The notes under the pieces are model-generated. The model was not told the DNA's origin. It saw only the letters and a program-made list of their open reading frames with translations, and did no database searches. The translations under genes were made by a program, and so were the position numbers. A stretch of DNA of 64,000 nt. It comes from Alphaproteobacteria bacterium (GTDB taxonomy: Bacteria; Pseudomonadota; Alphaproteobacteria; Caulobacterales; Caulobacteraceae). This document shows, in pieces, positions 34,381 to 45,093 of this stretch. How positions within the stretch are numbered: the first letter of the stretch is position 1; each line of letters begins with the position of its first letter. The stretch is from positions 62,001-126,000 of the forward strand of contig JAHJME010000030.1 of NCBI GenBank assembly GCA_018821435.1, read 5' to 3'.

Positions 34381-35517
34381 ATGACGGACGGCGCGGTGCA
34401 AGGTCATGATCGCTACGGCGTTCGGGAGCAGTTCGAGGAGAACCTGGCGCGCGGCGACGATGTCGGCGCGGCCTACTGCGTGACGGTCGACGGCGAGACC
34501 GTGGTCGATCTCTGGGGTGGGTTCGCCGACGCGGCGCGGACCCGGCCCTGGGAGAAGGACACCATCGTCAACGTCTACTCGACCACGAAGACGATGACGG
34601 CGCTGACCGCCCTTCTGATCGCCGACCGTGGCGAGTTGGATTTCGATGCGCCGGTGGCGACGTACTGGCCGGAGTTCGCGGCCAACGGAAAGGCGGGCGT
34701 CAAGGTCAGTCACCTGATGAGCCATTCGGCCGGGCTGTCGGGCTGGAAGGAGACCATCAGCAACGACGACCTCTACGACTGGGAGAAGATGACCTCGCTG
34801 CTGGCGGCGCAGGCGCCCTTCTGGGAACCCGGGACCGCGCCCGGCTATCACGCGATCACACAGGGCTACTTGGTGGGCGAGGTGGTCCGGCGGATCACCG
34901 GCAAGTCGCTGGGCACGGTGTTCCGCGAAGAGATCGCCGAGCCGCTGGGCGCCGACTTCTGGATCGGGCTGCCGGCGTCGGAGGATCACCGCGTCGCCGA
35001 GCTGATCCCGCCGCCCGCCGGCCAGTCGCAGGCGGAAGTGCGCAAGGAGACCGAGGTCCAGCGCAACATGTCGACCAACCCCGGCATCGACGTCTCGGCC
35101 ACCAAGACCCGCGGCTGGCGCGGCGCCGAGATCCCGGCCGCGGGCGGGACCGGCAACGCGCGCTCGGTGGCTGAGATCCACGCGATCCTGGCCAACGGCG
35201 GTGTGGCCAAAGGCAAGCGGTTCATGTCCGAGGCCGGCTGCCGCAAGGCGCTGGAGCTGCAGGTCGAGGGCCGCGACCTGGTGCTGGATACGCCAGCCCG
35301 CTTCGGCCTGGGTTTCGGCCTGTCCGGCGGCATGGTGCCGTTTCCGAACCCCAACACGATCTACTGGGGCGGCTACGGCGGGTCGCTTATCATCATCGAC
35401 ATGGATGCCCGGACCACCTTTGCCTACGTGATGAACAAGATGGCGGGCACGACCCAGGGCGACATGCGCGCCCTGGGCCTGGCGATGGCCATGTGGACCG
35501 CCTTGGGGATGATCTAG
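34381..35517 (+). CDS. Serine hydrolase of the beta-lactamase/esterase (class C-like) family
   Basis: The 378-residue protein has no signal peptide, so it is cytoplasmic. The nucleophile is S67 in STTK with K70, and the second motif is Y156 in PGYHA. GGYGG near the C-terminus stands in the KTG position. This pattern fits EstB-type esterases and D-aminopeptidases more than true beta-lactamases. It follows the dehydrogenase pair by 17 nt and is probably co-transcribed, so an ester or lactone of the same catabolic pathway is a likely substrate (inference). Confidence 0.9.
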   Translation: MTDGAVQGHDRYGVREQFEENLARGDDVGAAYCVTVDGETVVDLWGGFADAARTRPWEKDTIVNVYSTTKTMTALTALLIADRGELDFDAPVATYWPEFAANGKAGVKVSHLMSHSAGLSGWKETISNDDLYDWEKMTSLLAAQAPFWEPGTAPGYHAITQGYLVGEVVRRITGKSLGTVFREEIAEPLGADFWIGLPASEDHRVAELIPPPAGQSQAEVRKETEVQRNMSTNPGIDVSATKTRGWRGAEIPAAGGTGNARSVAEIHAILANGGVAKGKRFMSEAGCRKALELQVEGRDLVLDTPARFGLGFGLSGGMVPFPNPNTIYWGGYGGSLIIIDMDARTTFAYVMNKMAGTTQGDMRALGLAMAMWTALGMI

Positions 35518-35530
35518 CCGGAGGACCGCG

Positions 35531-35713
35531 CTAAGTCTTCACGTGCTCCGGCTTACCCTTGCGCTTGGTGTGGGCCATCTTCGCGAGTTCGGTCTCGGAC
35601 ATCGACAGCATCGACTTCGACGCGCCCTGAAGCTTGCTTTTCGGCGTGTCGCCGCGCTTGGCGGACAGGGCCGCGCCGGCGGCCTTCTGTTGGGCGGCGG
35701 ACTTGGCGGGCAT
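35531..35713 (-). CDS. DUF3008-family small basic protein
   Basis: This is a 60-residue lysine-rich protein: MPAKSAAQQKAAGAALSAKR, then KLQGASKSMLSMSETELAKM and the C-terminal TKRKGKPEHV. It matches the DUF3008 family of small proteins, whose function is unknown; they resemble stress-associated DNA- or RNA-binding proteins. GGAGCACAACC precedes the ATG. It is divergent from the channel gene and convergent with the serine hydrolase. Confidence 0.88.
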   Translation of the reverse strand: MPAKSAAQQKAAGAALSAKRGDTPKSKLQGASKSMLSMSETELAKMAHTKRKGKPEHVKT

Positions 35714-35805
35714 GGTTGTGCTCCTTCGCGGGCCGCGCGAGGTTGCGCGACCGGGGGTGGAACACGCGCGTCGACGCGGGGTTCACGGCCAAGGCAGGAG
35801 ATGGC

Positions 35806-36609
35806 GTGACGGACCCAGCGGTCGAGGATCTGGCGAAGCGGCGGCGGTTGCCCCGGCTTAGGGTGCGCCTGCGGGAGCTCTATCACGGCAAGTCGCCGGA
35901 GGCGGTCCGCTTCCGGCTCTGGGTCATCGCTATCGACCTGCTGCTGATCGCCTTCTTCATCGCCGCACCGTTCCTGCGCGACTTCCCGGCCTATCTGTTC
36001 GTGGACTACGCGGTGGCGTTCGTCCTGGCGGGGGAGCTGGCGGCGCGCGCCCTGGCCGATACCAGCGTCAAGACCTTCGCCCGGCGTTTCAGCGTCTGGA
36101 TCGACGTGTTCGTGCTGCTGACGCTGCTGTTCCCGCTGTGGCTGTTCAACCTGGCGTTCCTGCGGGTGCTGCGGCTGTGGTCGCTGGCCCATAGCGAGAT
36201 CTTCTGGGAGACGGTCGGCCGACGCTACGACGACACCCGGGTCGAGGACATCTCCAAGGCCCTGGCGACCCTGATCACCTTCGTCTTCGTCACCACCGGC
36301 TTCGTCTACGCCGGCTTCGCACGCACCCATCCGGGCATCGATGGCTATGTGGACGCGCTCTACTTCACGGTGACCACGCTCACGACGACGGGCTTCGGCG
36401 ACATCACCCTGCCGGGGGCCTGGGGCAAGCTGCTGACGATCGTGATCATGATCAGCGGCATCACGCTCTTCGTCCGTTTCGCCCAGACCCTGATCCGGCC
36501 CTACAAGGTGCGCTTCACCTGCGAGGCGTGCGGGCTGATGCGGCACGATCCGGACGCCGTGCACTGCAAGGCCTGCGGCGGCCTGCTGAACATTCCGAAC
36601 GAGGAATAG
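35806..36609 (+). CDS. Voltage-gated-like ion channel with C-terminal zinc ribbon
   Basis: The 267-residue inner-membrane protein has the six-segment layout of potassium channels. TM segments lie at about 40-60, 65-85, 95-115, 118-135 (a weak S4 with only RVLRLW as charges), 148-172 and 205-228. The selectivity filter is TTGFGD (G196-F197-G198-D199). The cytoplasmic tail carries two CxxC knuckles, CEAC and CKAC, which should bind zinc. The GTG start at 35806 has GGAG 6 nt upstream. Probably it is a K+ channel; the low S4 charge suggests weak voltage sensitivity. Confidence 0.87.
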   Translation: MTDPAVEDLAKRRRLPRLRVRLRELYHGKSPEAVRFRLWVIAIDLLLIAFFIAAPFLRDFPAYLFVDYAVAFVLAGELAARALADTSVKTFARRFSVWIDVFVLLTLLFPLWLFNLAFLRVLRLWSLAHSEIFWETVGRRYDDTRVEDISKALATLITFVFVTTGFVYAGFARTHPGIDGYVDALYFTVTTLTTTGFGDITLPGAWGKLLTIVIMISGITLFVRFAQTLIRPYKVRFTCEACGLMRHDPDAVHCKACGGLLNIPNEE

Positions 36610-36756
36610 TCCCCAAGATCGCGACAGGTGTTGCCGGGTTGCGTCGTGCCGCCGCGCGGCGGCCTGGCGCAAGTGCGACAGAAATTTGTCAAAGCCTTTA
36701 GAATTTCATGCCCCAATCGCAACCTAAGCACGTACTGCGGGGGCAGGGGAAAACGG

Positions 36757-38685
<1,929 letters not shown>

Positions 38686-38897
38686 CGGCCACCGCCTTGC
38701 TTGAGGCATTCGCGGAAATCGGCGATCCGCCGGGCCGCAACCCCTGGCTTTTCCCTGCCGAGCCGCCATCCTGGCAAACTAACCGCGCCGTCGGTCGTGA
38801 GCCGCCACCGAAGCGGTCGATCTCCTCCGATGCGGCGTTCGTTCGAGATTTCGATGCCCAACGGCCGTTCAGCAATCGCGGCCCCGGGGCTTGTCCC

Positions 38898-39746
38898 GTG
38901 CGGCTGAGCATCTCCCACGTCACGACCTACCACTACGCGCGGCCAGTCCAGCTCCATCCGCACCAGATGATGCTGCGTCCGCGCGGCAGCCACGATGTGC
39001 GGGTGCTGAACCACGACCTGCGCTGTCGGCCGGCGGCAGAGCTGGCCTGGACCCAGGACGTGTTCGGCAACCTGATCGCCACGGCGGTCTTCAGCCAGCC
39101 GGTCTCGGAACTGGTGATCTCCAGCAGCCTGAGCGTGGAGACGTCCGCCGACGCCTGGCCGATCCTGCGGATCGATCCCGCCGCGCACGCCTATCCCTAT
39201 GCCCACCCCGCCGACGAGATCACCGACCTGGGCGCCCTGGCCCAGCCGCAGCCGTTCGATGCGGCGGTGGATAGCTGGGCGCGGGCGTTCATCTATTCCG
39301 TGCCGACCGACACCTTGTCGCTGCTGAAGGATCTGAACGCCGGGATCCTGGGCGCCGCCTTCTATCGGACGCGCGACGAGGAGGGCACGCAGACGGCGGC
39401 CGAGACCCTGCGGATGGCCAGCGGTTCCTGCCGCGACCTGGCGGCGCTTTTCATCGAGGCCGTCCGCCATCTGGGGTTCGGCGCGCGCGCGGTCTCTGGC
39501 TATCTGTTCGATCCGGATGGCGTCGAGGCCTCCGACACCACCCATGCCTGGGCGGAGGTCTATCTGCCCGGCGCGGGCTGGGTTTCGTTCGATCCGACTC
39601 ACAACCGGTTGGGCGGCGCCGGCCTCATCCCGGTGGCTGTGGGGCGGCGAAACGCCCAGGTCATGCCGGTCGCCGGCAGCTATGTGGGCGACCCGGAAGA
39701 CTTCCTGAACATGGAGGTCGACGTCGCCATCGAGCGTACGGCTTAG
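38898..39746 (+). CDS. Transglutaminase-like protein with N-terminal bacterial domain
   Basis: This is a 282-residue cytoplasmic protein. An N-terminal beta domain (RLSISHVTTYHYARPVQLHP, about 1-90) precedes the transglutaminase-like core. The catalytic triad is C178 (GSCRDLAAL), H216 (TTHAWAEVYLP) and D232 (SFDPTH). Proteins of this type are putative cysteine proteases or peptide-modifying enzymes of unknown substrate. The start is the GTG at 38898, giving the usual VRLSI beginning. The 212 bp between the kinase gene and this start hold nothing recognisable. Confidence 0.88.
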   Translation: MRLSISHVTTYHYARPVQLHPHQMMLRPRGSHDVRVLNHDLRCRPAAELAWTQDVFGNLIATAVFSQPVSELVISSSLSVETSADAWPILRIDPAAHAYPYAHPADEITDLGALAQPQPFDAAVDSWARAFIYSVPTDTLSLLKDLNAGILGAAFYRTRDEEGTQTAAETLRMASGSCRDLAALFIEAVRHLGFGARAVSGYLFDPDGVEASDTTHAWAEVYLPGAGWVSFDPTHNRLGGAGLIPVAVGRRNAQVMPVAGSYVGDPEDFLNMEVDVAIERTA

Positions 39747-39932
39747 CTCCAGTGGGGCGATAGTCGTTGCAACGAAGGTGGCGCGAGCGCATTCCTCAAG
39801 GGTCAAATGTCGACTTGGCTCGGATGAAGCGCGGCTCGGAAGCCAGAAATTCCGGTCCGAACCCTTCATCGACCCTCTCCGGAAATTTGATCTTCCAGCC
39901 CGCTCCGGGCCTGAGCATTGGCGGCGTAAACG

Positions 39933-40217
39933 ATGGCCCTGACCCGAAAAGTCCTGCCCATATTCGAGGGCACGGGGAACGTGCGGTTCGCAGGCTATGA
40001 CGGGCCGGCGCAATACAAAATCTCCGGCGACCCTTCGACCCTGCGCGAGGGCCACACCCGGCTGCGCGGCGCGGTCAGCCTGACAGCCGAATTGGCCGAA
40101 CAGGCGTTCCGCGCCGGTGAAGGCGTGCTGGTCCTGGACGAGGGCGCCTCTTTCCGCATCGTTATGCTGGGCCACACGGCCGGCGGCTCCGAGGTGTTCG
40201 TCGAGCTTCGGGTCTAG
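39933..40217 (+). CDS. Small protein of unknown function
   Basis: I do not recognise this gene. Its 94 residues are mostly beta structure (RFAGYDGPAQYKISGD, GVLVLDEGASFRIVMLGHTA), with no signal peptide, membrane segment or cysteine. It is followed after 3 nt by another small gene, so the two probably form a unit. The 186 bp upstream contain an imperfect inverted repeat (AAATTCCGG near 39847, CCGGAAATTT near 39881) and no gene. Function unknown. Confidence 0.65.
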   Translation: MALTRKVLPIFEGTGNVRFAGYDGPAQYKISGDPSTLREGHTRLRGAVSLTAELAEQAFRAGEGVLVLDEGASFRIVMLGHTAGGSEVFVELRV

Positions 40218-40220
40218 GCC

Positions 40221-40460
40221 ATGGAGCTCGTCCTCACCGAAGGCCAGCTCGACGCCCTGCGCAACCTGGGCCGCAAGAGCGGAGGCGATGTGACCGCCTT
40301 CGTGAATATCTCCGACTGCCAGCACCTCACCGAACTAGGCTTTGCCAGCCGCAGCCGTCAGGGCTGGGACATCACCACCGGCGGGTCGGCCTATCTGGCC
40401 CGACTCGACGCGGGTGGGTGGCGAAACGACCCCCTGGTCCGCGATCCCGACGAGCGCTAG
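40221..40460 (+). CDS. Small protein of unknown function, paired with the previous gene
   Basis: This is a 79-residue soluble protein: LTEGQLDALRNLGRKSGGDV, then FVNISDCQHLTELGFASRSR and GWDITTGGSAYLARLD. The pattern of short helices with a TxxGxxYL segment is vaguely like a small winged-helix fold, but the match is weak. It starts 3 nt after the previous stop and its own stop overlaps the convergent tetR stop by 4 bp. Function unknown. Confidence 0.65.
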   Translation: MELVLTEGQLDALRNLGRKSGGDVTAFVNISDCQHLTELGFASRSRQGWDITTGGSAYLARLDAGGWRNDPLVRDPDER

Positions 40461-41059
40461 GTCTTCGGGCCGGCGCGGACCGTGTCCAGCCAGAGGTCGA
40501 ACATCGCCTTCTGGCGGGCCGGCGGAAAACGGCTGACGCCCAGCAACACCTGCACCCCGATCCCGTCGATCATGGCCACCAGGGCGTCGGCCGCCTGGGT
40601 GATGTCGAGCTGGGCCGAGACTTCACCCTCCTGCTGGCCGCGGGCGAGCAGGGATGTCAGGCGGCCGCGCCATTCGTCGTACCGCAGCCCCATGACCCGG
40701 GCGACGTCGGCGTCGTAGCTGGACCGCTCCCAGTAGCCGACCCAGATGCGCCAGTAGCCGCGTAGCTCCGGCGTCAGCGGCAAGGCCAGCATCACCACCT
40801 TGCGGATCGCCTCGATCGCCGAGGGCGCCGCCGCCGCGCGCTCCATTCGCGCCCGCACCAGAGTGCTGGAGTGCTCGGACGCCTGGATCAGCAGCTGGTC
40901 CTTGGACTGGAAGTAGTGGGTGAGGGCGCCGGTCGTGAAGCCGGCCTCCTTGGCCACCTCGCGGACGGTCAGGCCGATGATCCCCTCGCGCATGATCACG
41001 CGCAACGCCGCCGCCGCGAAAATCTCCCGCCTCTGGTCGTGGTCGACGATCCGACCCAT
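40457..41059 (-). CDS. TetR-family repressor of the catabolic island
   Basis: The 200-residue regulator has an N-terminal helix-turn-helix (about 10-55: REIFAAAALRVIMREGIIGL, VREVAKEAGFTTGALTHYFQ, SKDQLL). The C-terminal domain is of the BetI-like type. The start at 41059 has GAGGGG upstream. It is divergent from a TonB-dependent receptor, with two copies of its likely operator between them and a third before the monooxygenase gene 4 kb away. I infer it senses a pathway intermediate, perhaps an acyl-CoA. Confidence 0.9.
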   Translation of the reverse strand: MGRIVDHDQRREIFAAAALRVIMREGIIGLTVREVAKEAGFTTGALTHYFQSKDQLLIQASEHSSTLVRARMERAAAAPSAIEAIRKVVMLALPLTPELRGYWRIWVGYWERSSYDADVARVMGLRYDEWRGRLTSLLARGQQEGEVSAQLDITQAADALVAMIDGIGVQVLLGVSRFPPARQKAMFDLWLDTVRAGPKT

Positions 41060-41143
41060 GCGCACGCGCCCCTCGTGACCACCGATGTGGCCCAGGCCGG
41101 GGGCGGAAGGCAAGCGCCGAGCGCGCCCTTGGGCGTTTCGTTT

Positions 41144-41195
41144 GTTATATAACAGACGTTACGCAAAGACTTTCGCTTCACAGAACGTGTGTTAT
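41144..41195. promoter_or_regulatory. Two TetR operator copies, tetR/receptor promoter
   Basis: The sites ATAACAGACGTTAC (41149-41162) and AGAACGTGTGTTAT (41182-41195) share the pattern AAC-N4-GTTA. Their starts are 33 bp apart, close to three helical turns. The first is extended by a perfect palindrome GTTATATAAC at 41144-41153. They lie in the divergent region between tetR and the TonB-dependent receptor. Confidence 0.8.
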
Positions 41196-41266
41196 GTTTG
41201 AGTTACAACGGCGGACAGCGAGGCCTTTCGGCCCGGATGCTCCGTCGACCAAAAGGGAGGGAGACC

Positions 41267-43486
41267 ATGGGCCGCCACACGCGCGCTGCGTTGCTTTCCG
41301 CGTCCACCCTGGCCGGCTTGTCGTTCGCCGCGCCGGCGTTCGCCCAGACGGGCGGCGACGCCAATGTCATCCAGGAACTGATCGTCACCGCCCAGAAGCG
41401 GGCGGAGAGCGCCCAGGACGTGCCGGTCGCCCTGACTGCCGTCTCCGGCGATGCGCTGCAGCGGCAGGGGGTCACGGGCTTCCAGGACCTGGGGACCCGC
41501 ATTCCCTCGCTGCGCTTCGGCTCGGGCGTCACGGGCGGCGAGAACGTGATCACCCTGCGCGGGGTCGGCAGCCAGAACACCACGGGCGGCGGCGACTCCC
41601 CCGTCGCCTACAGCGTGGACGGCGTCTACCTGGCGCGGACCACCTCGGTGGACCCGGAGTTCTTCGACGTCGACCGGATCGAGGTGCTGCGGGGACCGCA
41701 GGGCACGCTTTACGGCCGCAACTCGGTGGGCGGCTCGGTCAACGTCATCACCAAGCGGCCAACGACCGAACTGGGCGGCCACGTGGACGCCGCCTTCGGC
41801 AACTACGACGCCCAGACCTACCGCGCCTGGGTCAATGTGCCGTTCGTCGACACGGGGGACTATCAGGTTCTGGGGCGGCTGGCGGCCGTGCGGGCCGTCC
41901 ACGACGGCTACCAGGAGAACCTGTTCAAGGGGCCGGGCGCCAAGAACGACGCCGACGGGCGCGACTTCTGGATGGTCCGGGGCGAGCTGTTTTTCAAGCT
42001 GGGCGAACACGCCGACCTGTTGCTGGTCGGATCGGCCTCGTCGAACGGCGACCCGGTGGCGACCAAGACCCGCTGGTCCCTGGCGCCCGGCCGCTTCACC
42101 GGCGCGCAGCCCTACCTGACCGACCCGCGCAAGGTGCGGAAGGATTTCCCCGAGACCTTCGACCAGGACGGCCAGACCTGGGGCGCGACGTTCAACTACG
42201 ACGCGGGCTTCGCCACGCTGACCTCGGTGACCGGCTACGCCAAGAGCAAGTGGCGCCAGGCCAGCGACGCCGACGGCTCGGAGCTCAACATCGCCACCAA
42301 CCCCTATTGGACGCTGGACAGCTTCCAGTACTCCGAGGAGGTGCGCGTGGCGTCGAACCCGTCGGAGAGCCCGCTGTCCTGGATCCTGGGCGGCTTCTAC
42401 TTCCAGGAGAAGGTGGGGCAGACCTTCCTCTTCATCGATACCGGCCTGAACTCGGCCAGCCCGCTCACCGACAACTTCACCTTCCAGAACGGCGGCATCT
42501 ACAAGACCACCTCCTGGGCGCCGTTCGGGCAGGTGGACTTCGACCTGGCCAAGACCGGCGCGGGCATCCCGCTGACGATCACCGTCGGACTGCGCTATTC
42601 GCACGACAAGAAGGAAGGCTTCGACTTCCTGGACTACCGCCTGCCCCGGCTGGGGCTGGCGTTCCCCAACTCCAAGACCTTCGACAAGAGCTGGAGTCAG
42701 ACGACGGGGAAGGTAGGCCTGGCCTACCAGGTGAACGACGACGTCATGCTCTATGCCAACGCCTCGCGCGGCTATCTGAGCGGCGGCGGGCTGGTGGGCA
42801 ACTTCCCGGGCATCTACCAGCCCGAGACGGTCACGGCCTACGAGGCGGGCTTCAAGTCGACGCTGATGGAGCGCCGCGTCCAGCTGAACGTCGCGGCCTA
42901 CCACCAGAAGATCAAGGACATGCAGGTGTTCGTTCAGGACATCGCCGGCTCGCGGATCGACAACGCGGGCAAGGCGCACGTGAAGGGGCTGGAGGCCGAG
43001 CTGATCGCCACGCCGGCCCATGGCCTGCGCCTGAACCTGGCGACCACGGCGACCGAGGCCGAGTACGACGACTACACCACCATCAACAACCGCTTCGCCG
43101 GCTCGCCCCTGGTCAGCTTCGCGGGCAACCGGCTGGTGCAGACGCCGAAGTACACGATCAGCGCCGGGGCGGAGTACGCGATCGCCACGCCGATCGGCGA
43201 GGTGACCCCGCGGGTGGATATCTTCCGCTCGGGCGACCTCTACTTCCTGTCGGCCAACTCGCCGTTCGACCGGCAGGGCGCCTACACCCTGGTCGACGCC
43301 AACGTCCGCTGGCGCTCGGCGAACGCGCGCTACTCGGTCGAGGCGTTCGTCCGGAACCTGACCAATAAGGACATCATCTCGAACGACGGCCTGCAGTCGA
43401 ACACCATCGGCGGCGGCTTCGGTCCCGACAACTACACCTACTATCCGCCCCGCACGTTCGGCGTGCGGCTGGGCGTCGACTTCTAG
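41267..43486 (+). CDS. TonB-dependent outer-membrane receptor of the catabolic island
   Basis: The 739-residue protein has a signal peptide cleaved after AFAQT, then the TonB-box region QELIVTAQKR and a plug domain with VEVLRGPQGTLYGRNSVGGS-like sequence (about 50-170). A barrel follows, ending in GVRLGVDF with terminal Phe. It belongs to the same broad family as the receptors at 24588 and 60726. AGGGAGGGAGACC precedes the ATG. It begins the regulated cluster; the VOC gene follows 12 nt later, so the substrate-uptake and metabolic genes are linked. Confidence 0.94.
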   Translation: MGRHTRAALLSASTLAGLSFAAPAFAQTGGDANVIQELIVTAQKRAESAQDVPVALTAVSGDALQRQGVTGFQDLGTRIPSLRFGSGVTGGENVITLRGVGSQNTTGGGDSPVAYSVDGVYLARTTSVDPEFFDVDRIEVLRGPQGTLYGRNSVGGSVNVITKRPTTELGGHVDAAFGNYDAQTYRAWVNVPFVDTGDYQVLGRLAAVRAVHDGYQENLFKGPGAKNDADGRDFWMVRGELFFKLGEHADLLLVGSASSNGDPVATKTRWSLAPGRFTGAQPYLTDPRKVRKDFPETFDQDGQTWGATFNYDAGFATLTSVTGYAKSKWRQASDADGSELNIATNPYWTLDSFQYSEEVRVASNPSESPLSWILGGFYFQEKVGQTFLFIDTGLNSASPLTDNFTFQNGGIYKTTSWAPFGQVDFDLAKTGAGIPLTITVGLRYSHDKKEGFDFLDYRLPRLGLAFPNSKTFDKSWSQTTGKVGLAYQVNDDVMLYANASRGYLSGGGLVGNFPGIYQPETVTAYEAGFKSTLMERRVQLNVAAYHQKIKDMQVFVQDIAGSRIDNAGKAHVKGLEAELIATPAHGLRLNLATTATEAEYDDYTTINNRFAGSPLVSFAGNRLVQTPKYTISAGAEYAIATPIGEVTPRVDIFRSGDLYFLSANSPFDRQGAYTLVDANVRWRSANARYSVEAFVRNLTNKDIISNDGLQSNTIGGGFGPDNYTYYPPRTFGVRLGVDF

Positions 43487-43498
43487 GGAGTGCGCACG

Positions 43499-44014
43499 AT
43501 GGCCGAAACCGGATGGGCGCTGACCAGCCTCTACCACACGGTGGTGAATTGCCGGGACCTGGACGAGTCCGTGGCCTTCTACAGGCTGCTGGGGTTCGAG
43601 GTGCTGAACGACCGTCGCCACGTCGAGTGGCCCGACTTCGTCTGCGGCATCTTCGGGCTCAGCCAAGCCAAGGGCCGGGGCGTGCTGATGGTGCTGCCCA
43701 CCGATCGCGACGGGCCGATGATCGACCTGATCGAGTGGCTGGAGCCCAGGGCCGAGTTCCCCGATCCGCAGCGCCGGGCCACCACGGTGCCGCGGATCAT
43801 CGCGTTCCGGACGCGCGGCGTCCACGCGGCCCTGGCGGCGCTGAGCGCAGCCGGCGTCGCATTCACCCAAGGGGTGTTCGAGCCGGAGGCGGCGCTGGGG
43901 CTGGTGGGGTCCTGCTGCTGCTGGGACCCGAACGGCAACCTGATCGAGCTGATCGAGCTGCAGCCAGGCGTCCGCCACTCGCGGGCCAACGAGGCGCTGG
44001 GTCAGGGCGAATGA
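43499..44014 (+). CDS. VOC-family protein of the catabolic island
   Basis: This is a 171-residue vicinal-oxygen-chelate protein: LYHTVVNCRDLDESVAFYRL, then HAALAALSAAGVAFTQGVFE, and CCCWDPNGNLIELIELQPG. The DPNGNLIELIE segment carries the usual metal-binding glutamate. Members include lactoylglutathione lyase-like enzymes and extradiol dioxygenases; the specific reaction is unknown. It lies 12 nt after the receptor and overlaps the next gene by ATGA. A run of three cysteines (about 140) is unusual. Confidence 0.87.
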   Translation: MAETGWALTSLYHTVVNCRDLDESVAFYRLLGFEVLNDRRHVEWPDFVCGIFGLSQAKGRGVLMVLPTDRDGPMIDLIEWLEPRAEFPDPQRRATTVPRIIAFRTRGVHAALAALSAAGVAFTQGVFEPEAALGLVGSCCCWDPNGNLIELIELQPGVRHSRANEALGQGE

Positions 44015-45009
44015 GCGACCACGGCCACAGCGGATGCGATTGCCACGGCGGCGCCCTCGCGGCCGATCCGCGCGCGGGCGCCCATCCGCAGGCCATGACC
44101 GGCGATGAACTGGGGGCGCTGTTCGACCAGGTGTCCAACTGGGGCCGCTGGGGGGCGGACGACGAGCGCGGCGCGCTGAACCACCTGGGCGCGGCCGAGG
44201 TGGCGCGGGCCGGGGCGCTGGTGCGGGAGGGGCGGACCGTGAGCCTGTCGCGGAACTTCCCCACCCGGCCGGGGCCGGAGAACCCCTGGCCGGCGCAGCA
44301 CCACATGATCATCGCCGGCGACGACCCGTGCGTGCCCGGCGTGGATGGGCTGGAGGTGTCGACCGACTATATCGGCATCGCCTTCCACGGCATGTCCTCC
44401 AGCCATATGGACGCCCTGTGCCACGTCTTCGCCCAGGGGCGGATGTACAACGGCCATCCGGCCACCGACGTGAAGAGCACCGGGGCGCGCCGCAACACGG
44501 TGATGGTCGCGAAGGACGGCATCGTCGGCCGTGGCGTGCTTCTGGACGTGCCGCGCACCCAGGGGGTGGCGTTCGTCGATCCGGACCACATGGTGACCGT
44601 CGATGAGCTGATCGCCGCCGAACAGGCCGCCGGGCTGTCGGTGGGGAAGGGCGATCTGCTGATGATCCGGCTGGGCCGCGACGTCCGCCGGGCCACCCAT
44701 GACGACCAGATCGTGCCCGGCCTGGACCCGCGCGTGGTGGGCTGGCTGCACGAGCGGCAGGTGGCGGTGCTGGGCGGCGACGGGGTGCACGACCCGATCC
44801 CCTCGGGCGTGGTCCACCGCGACTGGGCCATGCCGATCCACATGCTGGGGCTGGTGGCCATGGGGCTGCACCTGCTCGACAACCTGGATCTGGAGCCGCT
44901 GGCGACGACCTGCGCCGAGCTGGGGCGGTGGGAGTTCCAGCTGGTCGCAGCGCCGCTGCGTATCGAGGGCGGCACGGGTTCGCCCCTCAATCCGATCGCG
45001 ATTTTCTGA
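44011..45009 (+). CDS. Cyclase-family (kynurenine-formamidase-like) metal hydrolase
   Basis: The 332-residue protein has the cyclase-family fold, with the metal site seen in AFHGMSSSHMDALCHVF, and with VTVDELIAAEQA and DGVHDPIPSG further on. Family members hydrolyse amides or lactones (N-formylkynurenine formamidase) or act in polyketide ring chemistry. The extra N-terminus is Cys/His-rich (HGHSGCDCHGG), which could bind metal. It overlaps the VOC gene and ends 84 bp before the monooxygenase. The substrate is unknown. Confidence 0.88.
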   Translation: MSDHGHSGCDCHGGALAADPRAGAHPQAMTGDELGALFDQVSNWGRWGADDERGALNHLGAAEVARAGALVREGRTVSLSRNFPTRPGPENPWPAQHHMIIAGDDPCVPGVDGLEVSTDYIGIAFHGMSSSHMDALCHVFAQGRMYNGHPATDVKSTGARRNTVMVAKDGIVGRGVLLDVPRTQGVAFVDPDHMVTVDELIAAEQAAGLSVGKGDLLMIRLGRDVRRATHDDQIVPGLDPRVVGWLHERQVAVLGGDGVHDPIPSGVVHRDWAMPIHMLGLVAMGLHLLDNLDLEPLATTCAELGRWEFQLVAAPLRIEGGTGSPLNPIAIF

Positions 45010-45053
45010 GATGGCGGGTTTCGTCATCGAGACGCGAAACGCTGTTTCGAAAT

Positions 45054-45067
45054 ATAACGCGTGTTAT
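45054..45067. promoter_or_regulatory. Third TetR operator copy, before the monooxygenase
   Basis: ATAACGCGTGTTAT at 45054-45067 matches the two sites at 41149 and 41182 and shares with the second the longer block AACGYGTGTTATGT. It ends 26 bp before the ATG of the flavin monooxygenase, where a repressor would block a promoter. This suggests a second promoter inside the cluster, under the same control. Confidence 0.8.
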
Positions 45068-45093
45068 GTAATCCTTGAGCCCGGAGAGCGGTG

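Noticed and set aside
34381..35517. Beta-lactamase conferring resistance
   Set aside because: The protein lacks a signal peptide, has YHA instead of the usual YxN motif and lies behind acyl-CoA dehydrogenases. An esterase role is more likely.
41192..43978. Very long open frame on the minus strand opposite the TonB-dependent receptor
   Set aside because: Its translation is Arg/Gly/His/Val-rich without any domain, which is usual for antisense frames of high-GC genes. The plus-strand receptor, VOC genes and operators are clear.
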